From Beroe forskalii (lineage: Eukaryota > Ctenophora > Nuda > Beroida > Beroidae): a DNA stretch of 64,000 bases. Location of the stretch: positions 1 to 64,000 of the forward strand of contig WFMF01000577.1 in the NCBI GenBank assembly GCA_011033025.1, read 5' to 3'. The notes under the pieces were generated by a model. It had not been told where the DNA came from and ran no database searches. It saw nothing but the letters and a program-made list of their open reading frames with translations. Both the position numbers and the translations under genes were made by a program. Each line of letters opens with the position of its first letter. Within the stretch, counting starts at the first letter, position 1. Below, piece after piece: positions 46,178 through 56,999 of the stretch.

Positions 46178-47074
46178 TGAACATTTCACTTTTCCCCATT
46201 TCACCAAAGTGTTCCTGTAACTGTTCTTGAGACTGCAACCTCGTGTCAGGACAGCGATGTAACTCCTGATCAGTGATCAATGATCATGGTAATTGAGTAT
46301 TTGATATTTTGTTCAGGAGACAAATAGGATCTAAACATAGGTAACATTCTATGCAAAAAGCGCCCCAGATTTGAAAGATTTTCAGAATATAAGCTGCATG
46401 TTAGATTCAGTTTTCCTATACTTCGCGTATTAGTTATCCGCCGGTTACGTCATCTTTTTAGCGCGCGGCAGTGCTTAGTGACGTCACATGACCGGTGGAT
46501 TCCTAACTTACTAATACGCGAAGTATAATTTCCTAACATGATCCGAATAATTGAAAATTTGAGATGCAAATAAAATCTTTGAAAATTCAAGACACACTAA
46601 TAGATACTTCATTACAAAAGCGCGGTAGAGCCATTAGAAATCACTAACTAGACTTACAGTCAAGTGATTAGTACAAATTTCAACCGTGCTTCTCAATGCT
46701 GCCATCTGCTCAAGGCTGACAGGACTATCATCAGTCAACGGTGGACTGGGAGTTCCGTCAACTGGCATCACCTTTTTCTGAGGATGTTAAAATACCAGCA
46801 CTTCAAGTGTTTTGTTAAATAATTGTTATATATATAGACTTAAACTTGGTGGATTATAGTTTGATGAGAAATAGGATGATTAAAGTTGTCCTATTTCTCA
46901 CCAAACTACAAACGAAATCCCTTCTCTTCACTCTTGGTGGATTATCTTGGATATAAGTATACCTTGTACGTTAAGAGTAATGCGGAAACGACAACTGGGT
47001 CAAAAGTTCTGGTGTCTTTGCTTAGGGACGTGAATCTGGTGTTGATATACACCAGGCACTGTATACCGTAGCAC
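46178..47074 (-). CDS. RNF213-like gene, three small exons
   Basis: Exons 46,963-47,074 (phase 2 to 0), 46,658-46,777 (0 to 0) and 46,178-46,232 (0 to 1) were found by requiring AG acceptors, GT donors and matching phase. They encode CYGIQCLVYINTRF with DPVVVSALLLTYK, then KKVMPVDGTPSPPLTD with EQMAALRSTVEICTNHLT, then SQEQLQEHFGEMGKSEMF. The combined frame is open and links the 47.5 kb exon to the 45.7 kb exon. No domain is recognised. In copy A this region is beyond the gap. Confidence 0.65.
46417..46527. mobile_element. 111-bp MITE with TATACTTCGCG ends
   Basis: Starts TATACTTCGCGTATTAG and ends with its complement CTAATACGCGAAGTATA. 'ccgccggt/accggtgg' is mirrored further inside, around TGACGTCA-type motifs. 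It may duplicate TA. It sits in an intron of the RNF213-like gene. Confidence 0.75.
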
Positions 47075-47522
47075 CTGAGGATAGCAAGAGATTTGGAAAA
47101 GACAAACCAAATGAGCAAATGGTAGGCTGTTCAGTGTGTACAATAAAAGAATAAACCACTCTGAACAGCGAGAACCGTGGTAAGTGGTGATATCTATGTA
47201 TCTCTGCACAGTGCACTTATGCATCATATTGAAACAAGGACTGCTTTTGATTTTCCTTAAGACTTAACCTAATTACAGTAATATAAATTATTAATTATTA
47301 AATATCATTAAAGTGAAAATAAGAAAAGTATTTATTTTTACAGTCTGAGTATTACATTATAACTGTCGCCTGTCGTACAATGACTCACTTAACATTTTTT
47401 TAAGTAAAGAAGTAATTTGACACTTCAATTTATATCCTTACTCAACAGAAAATATTCATACAGCTAACACGTTCAAAACACACGGGGGTTACAGTTACAG
47501 CTGAACATCGGTGTACTTTTAC

Positions 47523-47818
47523 CTTGAAATCTTTTCAAACAGAAGCTCAAGAATTTCCATTGACGACACCAAAGCTGCAACAGATGCTGTCAGCTCTATC
47601 AATGGCTCACGAATTGTAACGGCTTTGTCTTGAGTAGAGATGCCTTGACACCACTGAGTCTCTTGAGGAGAGTGACACCATTGTGTCCCTGGAGGAGAGT
47701 GACACCACTGGATAACGAGAGTGAGGAAGTGTGCCAGAAGACCAGGCTCCTTGGTGTCAATCCAAGAGGAGAGCAGGGCCAGATCGCACTGTTCCCCATT
47801 CAGTAACACGTTACACAC
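47523..47818 (-). CDS. RNF213-like gene, linker exon
   Basis: The 296-nt exon (acceptor tatcag/GTGTGT, donor TCAAG/gtaaaa), phase 0 to 2, encodes VCNVLLNGEQCDLALLSSW, then an imperfect decapeptide tandem (IQWCHSPPGT, QWCHSPQET, QWCQG) and a helical end SSMEILELLFEKIS. It joins in phase with both neighbours. The decapeptide repeat comes from a 27-30 bp DNA tandem at about 47,645-47,715. No recognised domain. Confidence 0.7.
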
Positions 47819-48339
47819 CTGATACCAGGGAAAATGGAGGGAGATTCAACAATAATTTCTATGTTTCTCAGTGAAAAAGCCTTGAGAACTTTTATCATCT
47901 TAGATGATATCTTAAAGTCTTTAGAACTTAAGAAAGATAGTATTTCCGAGATCACTACATCAGGATACTGTGCGGGAGGGTTAAATGATGAGTTGCCCAA
48001 CGCAGCGAAGTCTCGGGCGAATAAATTAGGGATTACACTTCCTCAACCGTCACTGGCTTGAGTACACTTGAATCCTTCGATTCCTGTCATTGGCTGTTAC
48101 AGCTGTTGGAATAGAAGTACAACAACAGTAAAACCTTCAAAATAAAATAAAAAAGATAGCGGTTCCGAGATTCCTGTCATTGGCTGCTACAGCTGTTAGA
48201 ATAGAAGAAAAACTTCAAAATTGAATGAAAAAGATAGAAGTTTCTAGATCACTACTCTAGGCACAAGGTACAGAAAGCAGAGCATTGGGAAGCATTGAAT
48301 AAAGATACGTGTAACGTTGAATTTATAAAAGTGATGTAC

Positions 48340-48693
48340 CTTGAGAAACTGGCTGAGGTCAGCGTCTTTCACTTCACACCACACAGCACTAAGTTCACAG
48401 AACCAAAGCACACACGTCTGAACATCAGAGACGTAGGTAGTGTGGTTTGAGGTAGGGTGGCTTGAGGTAGGGTGGCTTGCGGCAGGGCAGCTTGAGGTAG
48501 GGTGGTTTGAGATAGGGTGGCTTGAGGTAGGGTGGCTTGAGGTACACCTCGAGTTAATGGAGTGTGATGTGTAGGTGCAGAGTGTTTTGAGTTCCTCCAT
48601 GTGAGATGGAGCGTTGCTCCACCTCAGTTCTCCAGATACTAGCACCTTTAGACGAGCTTCTATCAAGAGGACTATCAGCTCATCTTTGGAAAC
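48340..48693 (-). CDS. RNF213-like gene, linker exon with HPTSS repeats
   Basis: The 354-nt exon, phase 0 to 0 (acceptor cttcag/GTT, donor CTCAAG/gtac), encodes VSKDELIVLLIEARLKVLVS, a low-complexity run of about eight SHPTS pentapeptides from a 15-bp DNA tandem (48,447-48,546), then LWFCELSAVWCEVKDADL. The repeat preserves the frame. Flanking helices look folded while the repeat should be disordered. Confidence 0.7.
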
Positions 48694-48810
48694 CTGAAGG
48701 TGGAACACGCTAGCTTGATTGCCAATTAAATCCGAGTACACAAATAATCTTCTATTTAAGTATTTAGCAAAATTGATGATTCAAATGTAAATTGCGCTTG
48801 AAAATATCAA

Positions 48811-50257
48811 ACACTAGCAGGCCCGATGGGCCTGCAAACACACAGCTCACTCGGCGCTGCTACGCAGCACCTCGTTCGCAAGTTTAAAACACTGCCATTT
48901 GAATTGATTGGATACGTTTTACCGCATCAAAAAATCCCAATTACATCAAAGTTATGTTTAAAAAATCAAATATTGAAAACAAAATTTATGAAGGAGCAGA
49001 GTGGAAAATAGATCGAATTCGTCGGTTAGTCGTAGACGTGCTTAAGTCTAAACCACGTGAGTTTTGTTGCAGCATTCCGTTTTGATTGATGATGTTAATT
49101 CTGACAACTGATTCTCATACTGACACTGACATTGGATAATTTTGTTTTGTTCACAGGCCAGGAACTGTCTTCGAAATCTGTTATACACCTACATTCGACT
49201 CGATTGAATTGTGCACACCTTGTAACCTTAACGGTTAATTTCGCAACTGCAGTTACTACTGTTTTCACCGACTCAACTTTTATTATCGACCAACCTCTGC
49301 CACAATGAAAGCAATCCATTCGAAATATCCTCCGTTATTCAAGTTATGCCCATACTCCATCTTTAGATCTTGAATTTGAAGTTAAGAAAACGTCCAATTT
49401 TCAAAAACTACAGCAAAGCATTTAACAGTTGTTGCGCAATAGAAAGCACTCGCATAGAACTGATCATAACCTGCACGTGCACAAAATTTGTTTCCATAGC
49501 AACGGCACCTCTTTTTTCCCGTTTGCATTCGTTTCCCTTGATATTTTCTTGGCAAGCTCAAATTTTAATTGTGTACGGCGGCACAGACAGACATAATTCA
49601 CGTGCTCTTACGAAATTATAATTAAGACTAGCAGGCCCGTAGGGCCTGCAAATACACAGCTCACTCGGCGCTGCTACGCAGCACCTCGTTCGCAAAATTG
49701 AAATCCACCAAATACTCTTTACCGCGTCAAAAAATTCCAATCACATCAAAAGTTACGCAGCAACATACTCAAACAGCATTAAACAGAAATGATCGCGCGC
49801 GCGCAATATGTAACCATAGCAACGCGCGCGCATATATCCATACTTCACGTGGGCGCCCCAAAATGTGTCTACAAAAGGACAAAAGACGTTACGACGTACA
49901 TAATAATATTACAGAGGTTGCGAAATTATATTAGAGACTAGCAGGCCCGTTGGGCCTGCAAATACACAGCTCACTCGGCGCTGCTACGCAGCACCTCGTT
50001 CGCAAATTTTCATATTAATTGAAAATGAATACTTTTTACAGCATCAAAAAATTCCAATCACATCAAAAGTTATCACGGATCAACGTATTCAAAACAGCAT
50101 TAAACAGAAATGAACGCGCGCGCAATATGTAACCATAGCAACGCGCGCGCATATATCCATACTGCACGTGCACGCTTCAAGATGTGTCTACAAAAGGACA
50201 AAAGACGTTACGACGTACATAATAATATTACAGAGGTTGCGAAATTATATTAGAGAT
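48811..50257. repeat. Three copies of an element beginning actagcaggccc
   Basis: Copies start at about 48,811, 49,627 and 49,936. Each begins with the hairpin 'agcaggcccg..gggcctgc' followed by 'cacagctcactcggcgctgc' and 'cagcacctcgttcgcaa'. The last two are tandem (about 310 bp each) with 'gcgcgcgc' and 'ttgcgaaattatat' near their ends; the first is longer (about 815 bp). They look like a non-autonomous transposon that inserted next to itself. Class unknown. It lies in an intron of the RNF213-like gene. Confidence 0.7.
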
Positions 50258-50691
50258 AGTCACACCTGATTTTGAGCTCGGAAAATCCTTTTAAAAACAG
50301 GAGTGGGTACATTTGTCAGATAACGCAACACTTCACCATATTCCTTGCGCAGAAGCTCGTGAGGTTCGTTGGGTTGTGAATCTTCTCTCCGTAGCAAGAA
50401 ATTTGTGAGCATCAACCCGTTCTGAGAAATTACTTGTTGCTTTTTATCTAGCGTTGCTTTGTAGCTTCATAAAGCAACATTGATTGAACATCTAAGGTAA
50501 GTACGTGAATAGATAAATAAGATTTAGGTACTGATAATATTACTGTCATTATCACCCACGATGAGCACATTAAACTTCTAAATGTTCACATGAACCAATT
50601 ACAAAAAAGTTAATTAAGTATTTAGCTGATTATTATTGACAACTGGATTATAACATAAGAAAAAAGGAATAGAGTTAATTCATCAAACTAC

Positions 50692-51333
50692 CTTTATCAT
50701 TTGAAGATTTCCCCCCAGATTTCTCCTCACCCACTCCAGAAGATCTGTCTTTCCCTCTCTCTTCCAGCCTTCTGAAACCTTGTCATCCTCTGACACCGTA
50801 CTGCAAGACACCACTTCATCACCCAGGGAGTGCTGCACAGCATCCTGCCCTTCTTCAGGAGTTATAACCTTTGTATTGTTCTCTAGCACCCCACTAGGGG
50901 CTACCTTGTCCCCTGACTCTTCTAAAACAGCAACAGCAGCTACCTTATCCCCTGACTCTTCTAACACAGCAACAGCAGCTACCTTATCCCCTGACTCTTC
51001 TAACACAGCAACAGCAGCTACCTTATCCCCTGACTCTTCTAACACAGCAACAGCAGCTACCCCATCACCTGACTCTGGATCCACTTCAGTAGCAGCCATA
51101 ACCACATCTCCAGACACCACTCCTTCCTCAGTGTCTGCTGACACCTCACTTTCCACCCCGGGACCCACCAGACAGCCCCGCAGTTCGCAGGGAATGCGGC
51201 GCCTGCTCAGCAACATTATGACGGAAATGTGGGGCATGGTGGTGGAGAGGGGCGCACTGCCCGCGAGCCGCGCGAGGGCGGCGCGGGCAGCGGGCAGCAT
51301 CTCCTCGTAGTCAGTGCAGATCAGCACACTCCG
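50692..51333 (-). CDS. RNF213-like gene, exon with EESGDKVAAVAV repeats
   Basis: The 642-nt exon, phase 0 to 0 (acceptor cccgcag/CGG, donor ATAAAG/gtag). It begins RSVLICTDYEEMLP and continues through an Ala-rich helix and ISVIMLLSRRRIPCEL. An acidic low-complexity region follows, with four near-identical 13-residue units (EESGDKVAAVAVL) from 36-39 bp DNA repeats at 50,925-51,060. It ends DLLEWVRRNLGG. It follows the AAA+ exons. The N-terminal part may be the end of the second AAA+ module, but I see no Walker B, so this is tentative. Confidence 0.7.
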
Positions 51334-52022
51334 CTGCGGGAGAGCGTGAAATGAGGGGAAATCATAGTGTTCTTGAATCGATCAAACGTCTTGAGGTTTA
51401 ATATGAACTTGAATCAAGGAAATGAATAACTGAATAATGGAAATGGGAACTGATGGCAGCTAAAAATATGAAATTACTTTAACTTTATAACACCGTCTGT
51501 GGTTCTGTACATAATTATACGGATTATACCCCTCCCAAGCTTGTTTTAGCGACCGTGTAAGTTTGGTTATACGGTCTCCACTGAATAACAGTGCAAAATG
51601 ACTTTAAATGAAATTTGATTTTATAAAGGAGCACTCAAAAATCTACTTAAGCGTTGAATTCCGACGAGGGTCGTCAGACCCGAGTGGGAAAAATACTATT
51701 GTTTGGTCGGAGAATAGTCGGTCCCAGCTGTTTCCGGTCGGGGTATAATCCGGTTCCATGATCTCAGCTGTGACCGCATACCTTTGATAATGAACTCGGC
51801 ACGCCTCGTCCATTATCCAACTTACACAGTCTCGGCTGTCGCCTCGACCATGTAAGTTGCGGTATACGGTCACCACTTCGACATGTAACCGCTTATTAAT
51901 TTCTGCGGTGGTGGGAGTTGCAAACTTTTTATATCATTACGATTAGAAAAGTTTAATATGAAAGCTCTTCAACAATTCAAATTGAATAACAACAATACTG
52001 GAAAGTATTCTAGTTTCAGTAC

Positions 52023-52371
52023 CTGAAAGACACCCCTCCGTTTAGCTGTCATGATCTGCAGGTTCAGGCACTCCGTGTAGCACTGAATTATCTGCTCTGG
52101 AGTCGCATCCCTCCCTACCACCCTCGTACTACACCAACCCACGTGGCTATCACTGATTGTGATGTCACGTGGGTTGTCACGTGGGTTGTCACGTGGGTTG
52201 TCACGTGGGTTGTCACGTGGGTTGTCACGTGGATTGTCACGTGGGTTGTCACGTGGTGGCGAAGACAGCAGCACACTTTCAAGCGTCTCCTTGGAGATGG
52301 AGCTACAACCCACAGCCAAAGGGAGCCCTGTTTCTACACAGAGGAGAAGCGGGAGGGCAAGTTCCGTGACA
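52023..52371 (-). CDS. RNF213-like gene, second AAA+-region exon with NPRD repeat
   Basis: The 349-nt exon, phase 2 to 0 (acceptor tttatcag/TGTCACG, donor TTTCAG/gtac), begins VTELALPLLLCVETGLPLAV. This sits where RNF213 has its next P-loop (GKPGSSKS-type), but the glycine-lysine core is absent. An eightfold in-frame NPRD tetrapeptide follows (12-bp DNA repeat, 52,165-52,256, each unit containing CACGTG), then ATPEQIIQCYTECLNLQ, which resembles the RNF213 segment between the P-loop and Walker B. If this is the second AAA+ domain it has lost ATP binding. Confidence 0.65.
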
Positions 52372-52581
52372 CTGATAAACGTAGACAATGTCAGCAAGTT
52401 AGGATGAAGGAGGAGTTGAATGCAATCAGAACATTTGTGACATTTCAAAGGTTTTTTTTTAATTTTTTTTTATTTTTTTTTTATTTTTTAAATTTCATAA
52501 TACTGTTAGACTGTAGAATGTAGATCATCAGAACCGCATAATTTGAGATGTCAAATTTAAATAATCATTTAATACAATTAC

Positions 52582-53636
52582 CTGCTATCCTTGCTCCGCA
52601 TCAAATTGCAGCTCACTTCAGCTACAAAGTCCTCGTATGTTCCGATGAATTTCTCCATTGGAGGAGGAATTTCAAACGTTTCCATCATTTTGTCGATGAC
52701 AGTCGCAGGAACATTACCAAACACCACTTTTAGGGACAAAAGCAGAACTGTTGCCGACTTCAAACTATCGAATTTCGTCGATTTAAGATCGACATGTGAT
52801 GAGAAAATCGAGATGTATCGCGAAATGAAGACTTGGTCAACCAAAGAAAAGACTTTGATGAGCGAAGTAAGGTTTCGATACGAAACAGCATCACCGTCCA
52901 GTAGAGTTTGAGCTATATCTGCCACGTAGCCGGGGATACTGAGCTTAGGGAAGAGACTCCTTGCCATGGGTCCACCCTGCACTGGAACTGCGAGCACACA
53001 GCACGGGTCAATGCGGGGGTGACGCGCCACTTCCTCCGACATCTCAACAACAAACCGCACCTTCTCAGAGCACTGCACACCCTCCACAGAACGAGAGTAA
53101 ACCATTTCCATGACTTCGTTAACCACCTCCCCTGACGTCACTTCGACCCAGAGCAGCACCGTGTGAGCTGGTGTAGCAGCAGCTCCATCCAAGGCGCTCA
53201 GCAGTTGGGCGGAGGTTTGTAGCAGGGGATCGTGTCTCACTGTCAAACAGGAGGAGGAGGAGGAGGGGGAAGAGGAGGAGGACGGGGAGGAGGAGGAGGA
53301 GGGGGACGAGGTAGGGTCACTGCTCTGTGTGTGAAGGAAGTGGATGAACTTGACGAGAGTAGACTTACCAGCCCCACTCCTCCCACTAAGAATTACTGGG
53401 ATATTGAGTCGGATCCGGGTGATGATCTCCACCATCAAGATAAAGGTAGCCGGGGTGATGGTTACCGCCTCGCTGAAAGGTATATCTCCCCCAAGGAAGT
53501 GCGGATCACGTGACGAGTCCTCCCCCACGTGCGGGTCACGTGACGACACCTCCTGTTTCTCAGAGCCGAGCACTCTGAGCAGAGCTCGGACCAGGAATCC
53601 GTGCTCCTGCGCATCTACCCGCCGGTTGATATCCAC
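52582..53636 (-). CDS. RNF213-like gene, AAA+ module exon (GRSGAGKST P-loop)
   Basis: The minus-strand exon ends with donor GATAGCAG/gtaatt (phase 2, matching the next exon). It reads FSEAVTITPATFILMVEI, then IPVILSGRSGAGKSTLVKF (a perfect Walker A), the layout of the first active AAA+ of RNF213. A Ser/Pro-rich run (SSPSSSSSP units, about 53,235-53,330) is inserted after it. The expected Walker B is LLWVEVTSGE, where the Asp of the family's F-D-E-A-N-T is replaced, and the A-C-N-P-Y-R sensor position reads LAVPVQ. The exon start is unresolved. Upstream the frame stays open to about 53,740 (KKLLTSNENYYKHV), while a different frame looks coding at 53,690-53,760 (NAEATEELQRRLHAN), so a one-base assembly indel near 53,690 is likely. 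Confidence 0.75.
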
Positions 53637-53769
53637 GTGCTTGTAGTAGTTTTCATTGGAGGTCAGGAGTTTCTTGACGTGTCGTTGGCATGGAGACGCC
53701 GTTGCAGCTCCTCTGTTGCCTCAGCATTTGCTGAGGAGATCTGTTTGAGTTGGGGCAGTCTGTGTTATA

Positions 53770-54630
53770 GACAATACCTTATGAGGCATATTTAGAATAT
53801 ATTTTTTAAATGGATGGAAATTTGGGGATTCTTCGAAAAAAAATCACCGTATTTTCGCACCCCGCAAATGGGTACTATTGAGAAAAATACCCATATTTTC
53901 GAACCCCCACAATTTTGATCCCCAGAATTATTGTCCACCATAAATATGTCTCGTAAGGAGATTACTCTGCTAAAGTTTCGAACAGCTTTGAATGGAATAT
54001 AAAGTGTTCCAATGATGTAGTGTTAAAGTGAGAAACAGACTGGAATTATGAAATCGAGGTATTTGAGTACCTAGGTATTTGATGAACCAATGATGATTGA
54101 TGAATGGAACAATGGCTTTATCGGATGTGATAAAGTAACATTGAAACTAGGTAACAACATCCTTCACCACATCAACTTTTGCTTTCAGTAGCAACTCATC
54201 ACGTAAAACACGGTACAGGTAAAAGTCTAAATTCAGGTCTGACATCATACTTTTGACTTTTGGAAGTGTTAAATCAGTTGAAAAACCCTCGGTTCTTCCA
54301 GCCCTAGCTGATTACGTTATATTACGTGAAGGACCCCTGCTTTCCGGGAATTATAAATCACATTGGCATCGGGTGCTGTATTTGAAATTAAATCACCTCT
54401 TTGAAATAACAAAACAAAGATTTATTTCCGGCTCTCTCGGCTTACGTCACGAAATCACGCATAAACATAATTTGATTTGTAATTAAAGCTTCAAAATTCA
54501 GGAACATTTTCTTGTTATATTTTTCATTCATTCCTTTATCGGCCGAATTATTATCATCACAATCTAATTATGGAAATATATATTTCTACATTTACTTATT
54601 TGATTCAATTACAACATCTCGTCTGTAAAT
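53770..54630. other. Intron / 5' flank of the LDLa gene, no gene seen
   Basis: Intron of the RNF213-like gene on one strand and upstream sequence of the LDLa gene on the other. AT-rich with no conserved ORF and no clear repeats. Confidence 0.5.
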
Positions 54631-54633
54631 CGG

Positions 54634-54642
54634 TATATATAA
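54634..54642 (+). promoter_or_regulatory. TATA box of the LDLa gene
   Basis: TATATATAA lies 75 bases upstream of the signal-peptide ATG at 54,717, a normal distance for a core promoter with a short 5' leader. Confidence 0.6.
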
Positions 54643-54716
54643 AGCCATAAAATCGAAGATTGCCAGTCGTTCATTACAGTTTCGTTTGTTTACATTATTT
54701 CTAACATTGCACGAGA

Positions 54717-56999
54717 ATGTTAACTTGTGTGTTATTGCTCCTCCTTGGCTCAGCAACAGGTAAAGGAGTAGGGAAAGGCACAATAAAAGTTTATAGAAAT
54801 AAATAAACAAATAATACCACCAGGGCCGTCGAGAGGGGGCGTTACGGCGACAACTGTCGCCAGCCCCAGCCTGCCAGATAGGCCCAAAAGTGCCAAGATA
54901 GAAAAATTATTTTCGATTATCGTATTGAGATGGCAATTTCTTTTACTCAAAACGTCTGGCTTCTGGGGGCTGCCGCCCCCAGACCCCTGCTATCATTGTA
55001 GTGGAATTGCTTTCTTGATGAGTTGATGTTGCTTCGACACGAAACGTCAGATATCAAAAAAAAGTGGGAAATGCCATTGAGTCAATCATTCGATTCATTT
55101 AGATCATCTGGCTTCTGGGGGCTGCCGCCCTCAGACCCCTGCTATCATTGTAGTGGAATTGCTTTCTTGATGAGTTGATGTTGCTTCGACATGAAACGTC
55201 AGATATCAAAAAAAAAGTGGGAAATGCCATTGAGTCAATCATTCGATTCATTCAGATCATCTGGCTCCTGGGGGCTGCCGCCCTCAGACCCCTGCTTATC
55301 ATTGCAGTGGAATTGCTTTCTTGATGTTGCCTCGACATGAAACGTCAAATAGAAACAACAATGCTAATGAGACGGTCATTCCATTTACTCACTTACTCAG
55401 AACGTCTGGCTTCTGGGGGCTGCCGCCCCCAGACCCCTGCTTATCATTGCAGTGGTATTGCTTTCTTGATGTTGCCTCGACATAAAACGTCAAATTGAGA
55501 CAAAAATGCTAATGAGACGGTCATTTCATTTACTCAGAACGTCTGGCTTCTGGGGGCTGCCGTCCCCAGACCCCTGCCCTGAAAATGGCTAATTGTGGAA
55601 AACTAGCGGTAAACTAGCGGTAAACTAGCGGTAAACTAGCGGTAAACTAGCGGTAAACTAACGGGAAACTAGCGGGAAACTAGCGGTAAGTGACGGCAAA
55701 GACAAAATTGTCCAATTTCTAAAGTCCTTTTCAACTGGACTTAATTTTTGTAATTTGCAATCCAAATGAAGGAACTGGGCATGTTGTGTGGACATAGTTA
55801 GGTCATTCTTCGGGCACTGTAAGCATGACTACCGAAACAACACCAAATTAATAATTTAGCAAATTAAAGCATTATTTACTTCGATAATACCTACCCACCT
55901 TCCTTCAGGGAAGCCATTGAGATCTGGCACAGCTGAATCTAGGGAGAGAGAACACAGAACAGATGGTGGTTGGGGAGGCTATGACTCATGGGATATCGAT
56001 TATGTAGACTCATTTGGATTTGGAGACTCATTTGGATTTGGAGACTCATTTGGATTTGGAGACTCATTTGGATTTGGAGACTCATTTGGATTTGGAGACC
56101 CATGGGATGACTGGGAGTCGTTTTGGGGGACAGATCCCTTCCAAGCCAGAGAAGTCACAGAAGAACCCAGAGAGGCTGCAGACGTGGTGGAGTGCATAGA
56201 CGCACTACTTTCGATGGCTTTTTTTGATCCCGATGCCTTGTATCCGATAGACGTCAAAACATTTAATTCGCAACACTGTGATTTGCTTCCCACACTACTG
56301 GAAAAATGCGACTCTTACATGGAAAGAGAGCCAATGATGAAGTCACTGATGGATATACTACTAGTAGATTGCTGGAGTTACATGGAATCAGCGACGACAG
56401 AAGGCGGTGTTGAGACAGTCAACCCTACATCGCCTTCTACCTCCAGCTCCTCAAGTCCTTCTAGCTCATCGACCGTTTATGATGAAATCTTGACAGAAGA
56501 GCCGACTGAGGTTGAAACAGACGAGCCGACAAAAGCTGTAACCGAAGAGCTACGAACCGAAACGCCCGAAACTAAAATGCCTGAAACGGAAGTCCCAACA
56601 TCACCGGCCACGATGACGATAACAACTAAAACATCAACGACAAAACCAGGAACTAGTACAAGAAATTCTCCAAAGACGATTAATTGCTTCTTATTCACAA
56701 CTTCACCTGCAGGCACCACACCAAACGACCCGACAACATCTTCTCCTTCCTCATCTTCCAGCCCTTCCTCATCTTCCAGCCCCTCCTCATCTTCCAGCCC
56801 CTCCTCATCTTCCAGCCCTTCCTCATCTTCCAGCACCACTGGTTATAAAGACGAAGAGAGGAACGAACTGGAGTGCAGCAAGGACGAATTCAGATGCTCC
56901 TCCGATTACTGTATCCCTCGCAGCTGGGTTTGTGATGGAAAGAAGCACTGTGAAGATGGACGTGATGAGGAAATCTGTTTTTTAAATTTTGATTATTAA
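54717..56999 (+). CDS. Secreted LDL-receptor class A domain protein with GDSFGF repeats
   Basis: Exon 1 (54,717-54,759) encodes a signal peptide, MLTCVLLLLLGSAT. Donor ACAG/gtaaag joins in phase to exon 2 (55,909-56,999, acceptor ccttcag/GG), giving about 378 residues. Order: basic/polar start, five exact GDSFGF hexapeptides (18-bp DNA repeat, 56,010-56,099), a cysteine-containing helical region (CIDALLS, CDLLPTLLEKCDSYM, DCWSYME), a Thr/Glu-rich mucin-like stretch, a Ser/Pro tandem (56,740-56,835), and a C-terminal LDLa domain. That domain has six cysteines (CSKDEFRC, CIPRSWVCDG, CEDG, EEIC) and its calcium-site acidics. There is no transmembrane segment. It is probably an extracellular or matrix protein. 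It lies antisense in an RNF213-like intron. Confidence 0.85.
54951..55580. repeat. Five ~150-bp tandem units with a ctgggggctgcc hairpin
   Basis: Units starting 'cgtctggcttctgggggc' (or close variants) at about 54,952, 55,107, 55,259, 55,402 and 55,540 each contain 'tctgggggctgccgcccc' hairpins and 'cattgcagtggaattgc'. They fill the LDLa intron. A single related hairpin lies complemented at 10,050. Confidence 0.85.
55598..55690. repeat. 11-bp tandem repeat taaactagcgg
   Basis: About eight units of 'gtaaactagcg' with minor variants (gggaaactagc) in the LDLa intron, directly after the ~150-bp repeat block. Confidence 0.9.

Noticed and set aside
47830..48060. Minus-strand ORF reading SEILSFLSSKDFKISSK before the 47,818 exon
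   Set aside because: It runs into a good polypyrimidine tract and AG acceptor. The phases of the neighbouring exons already join without it, so it is most likely intron.
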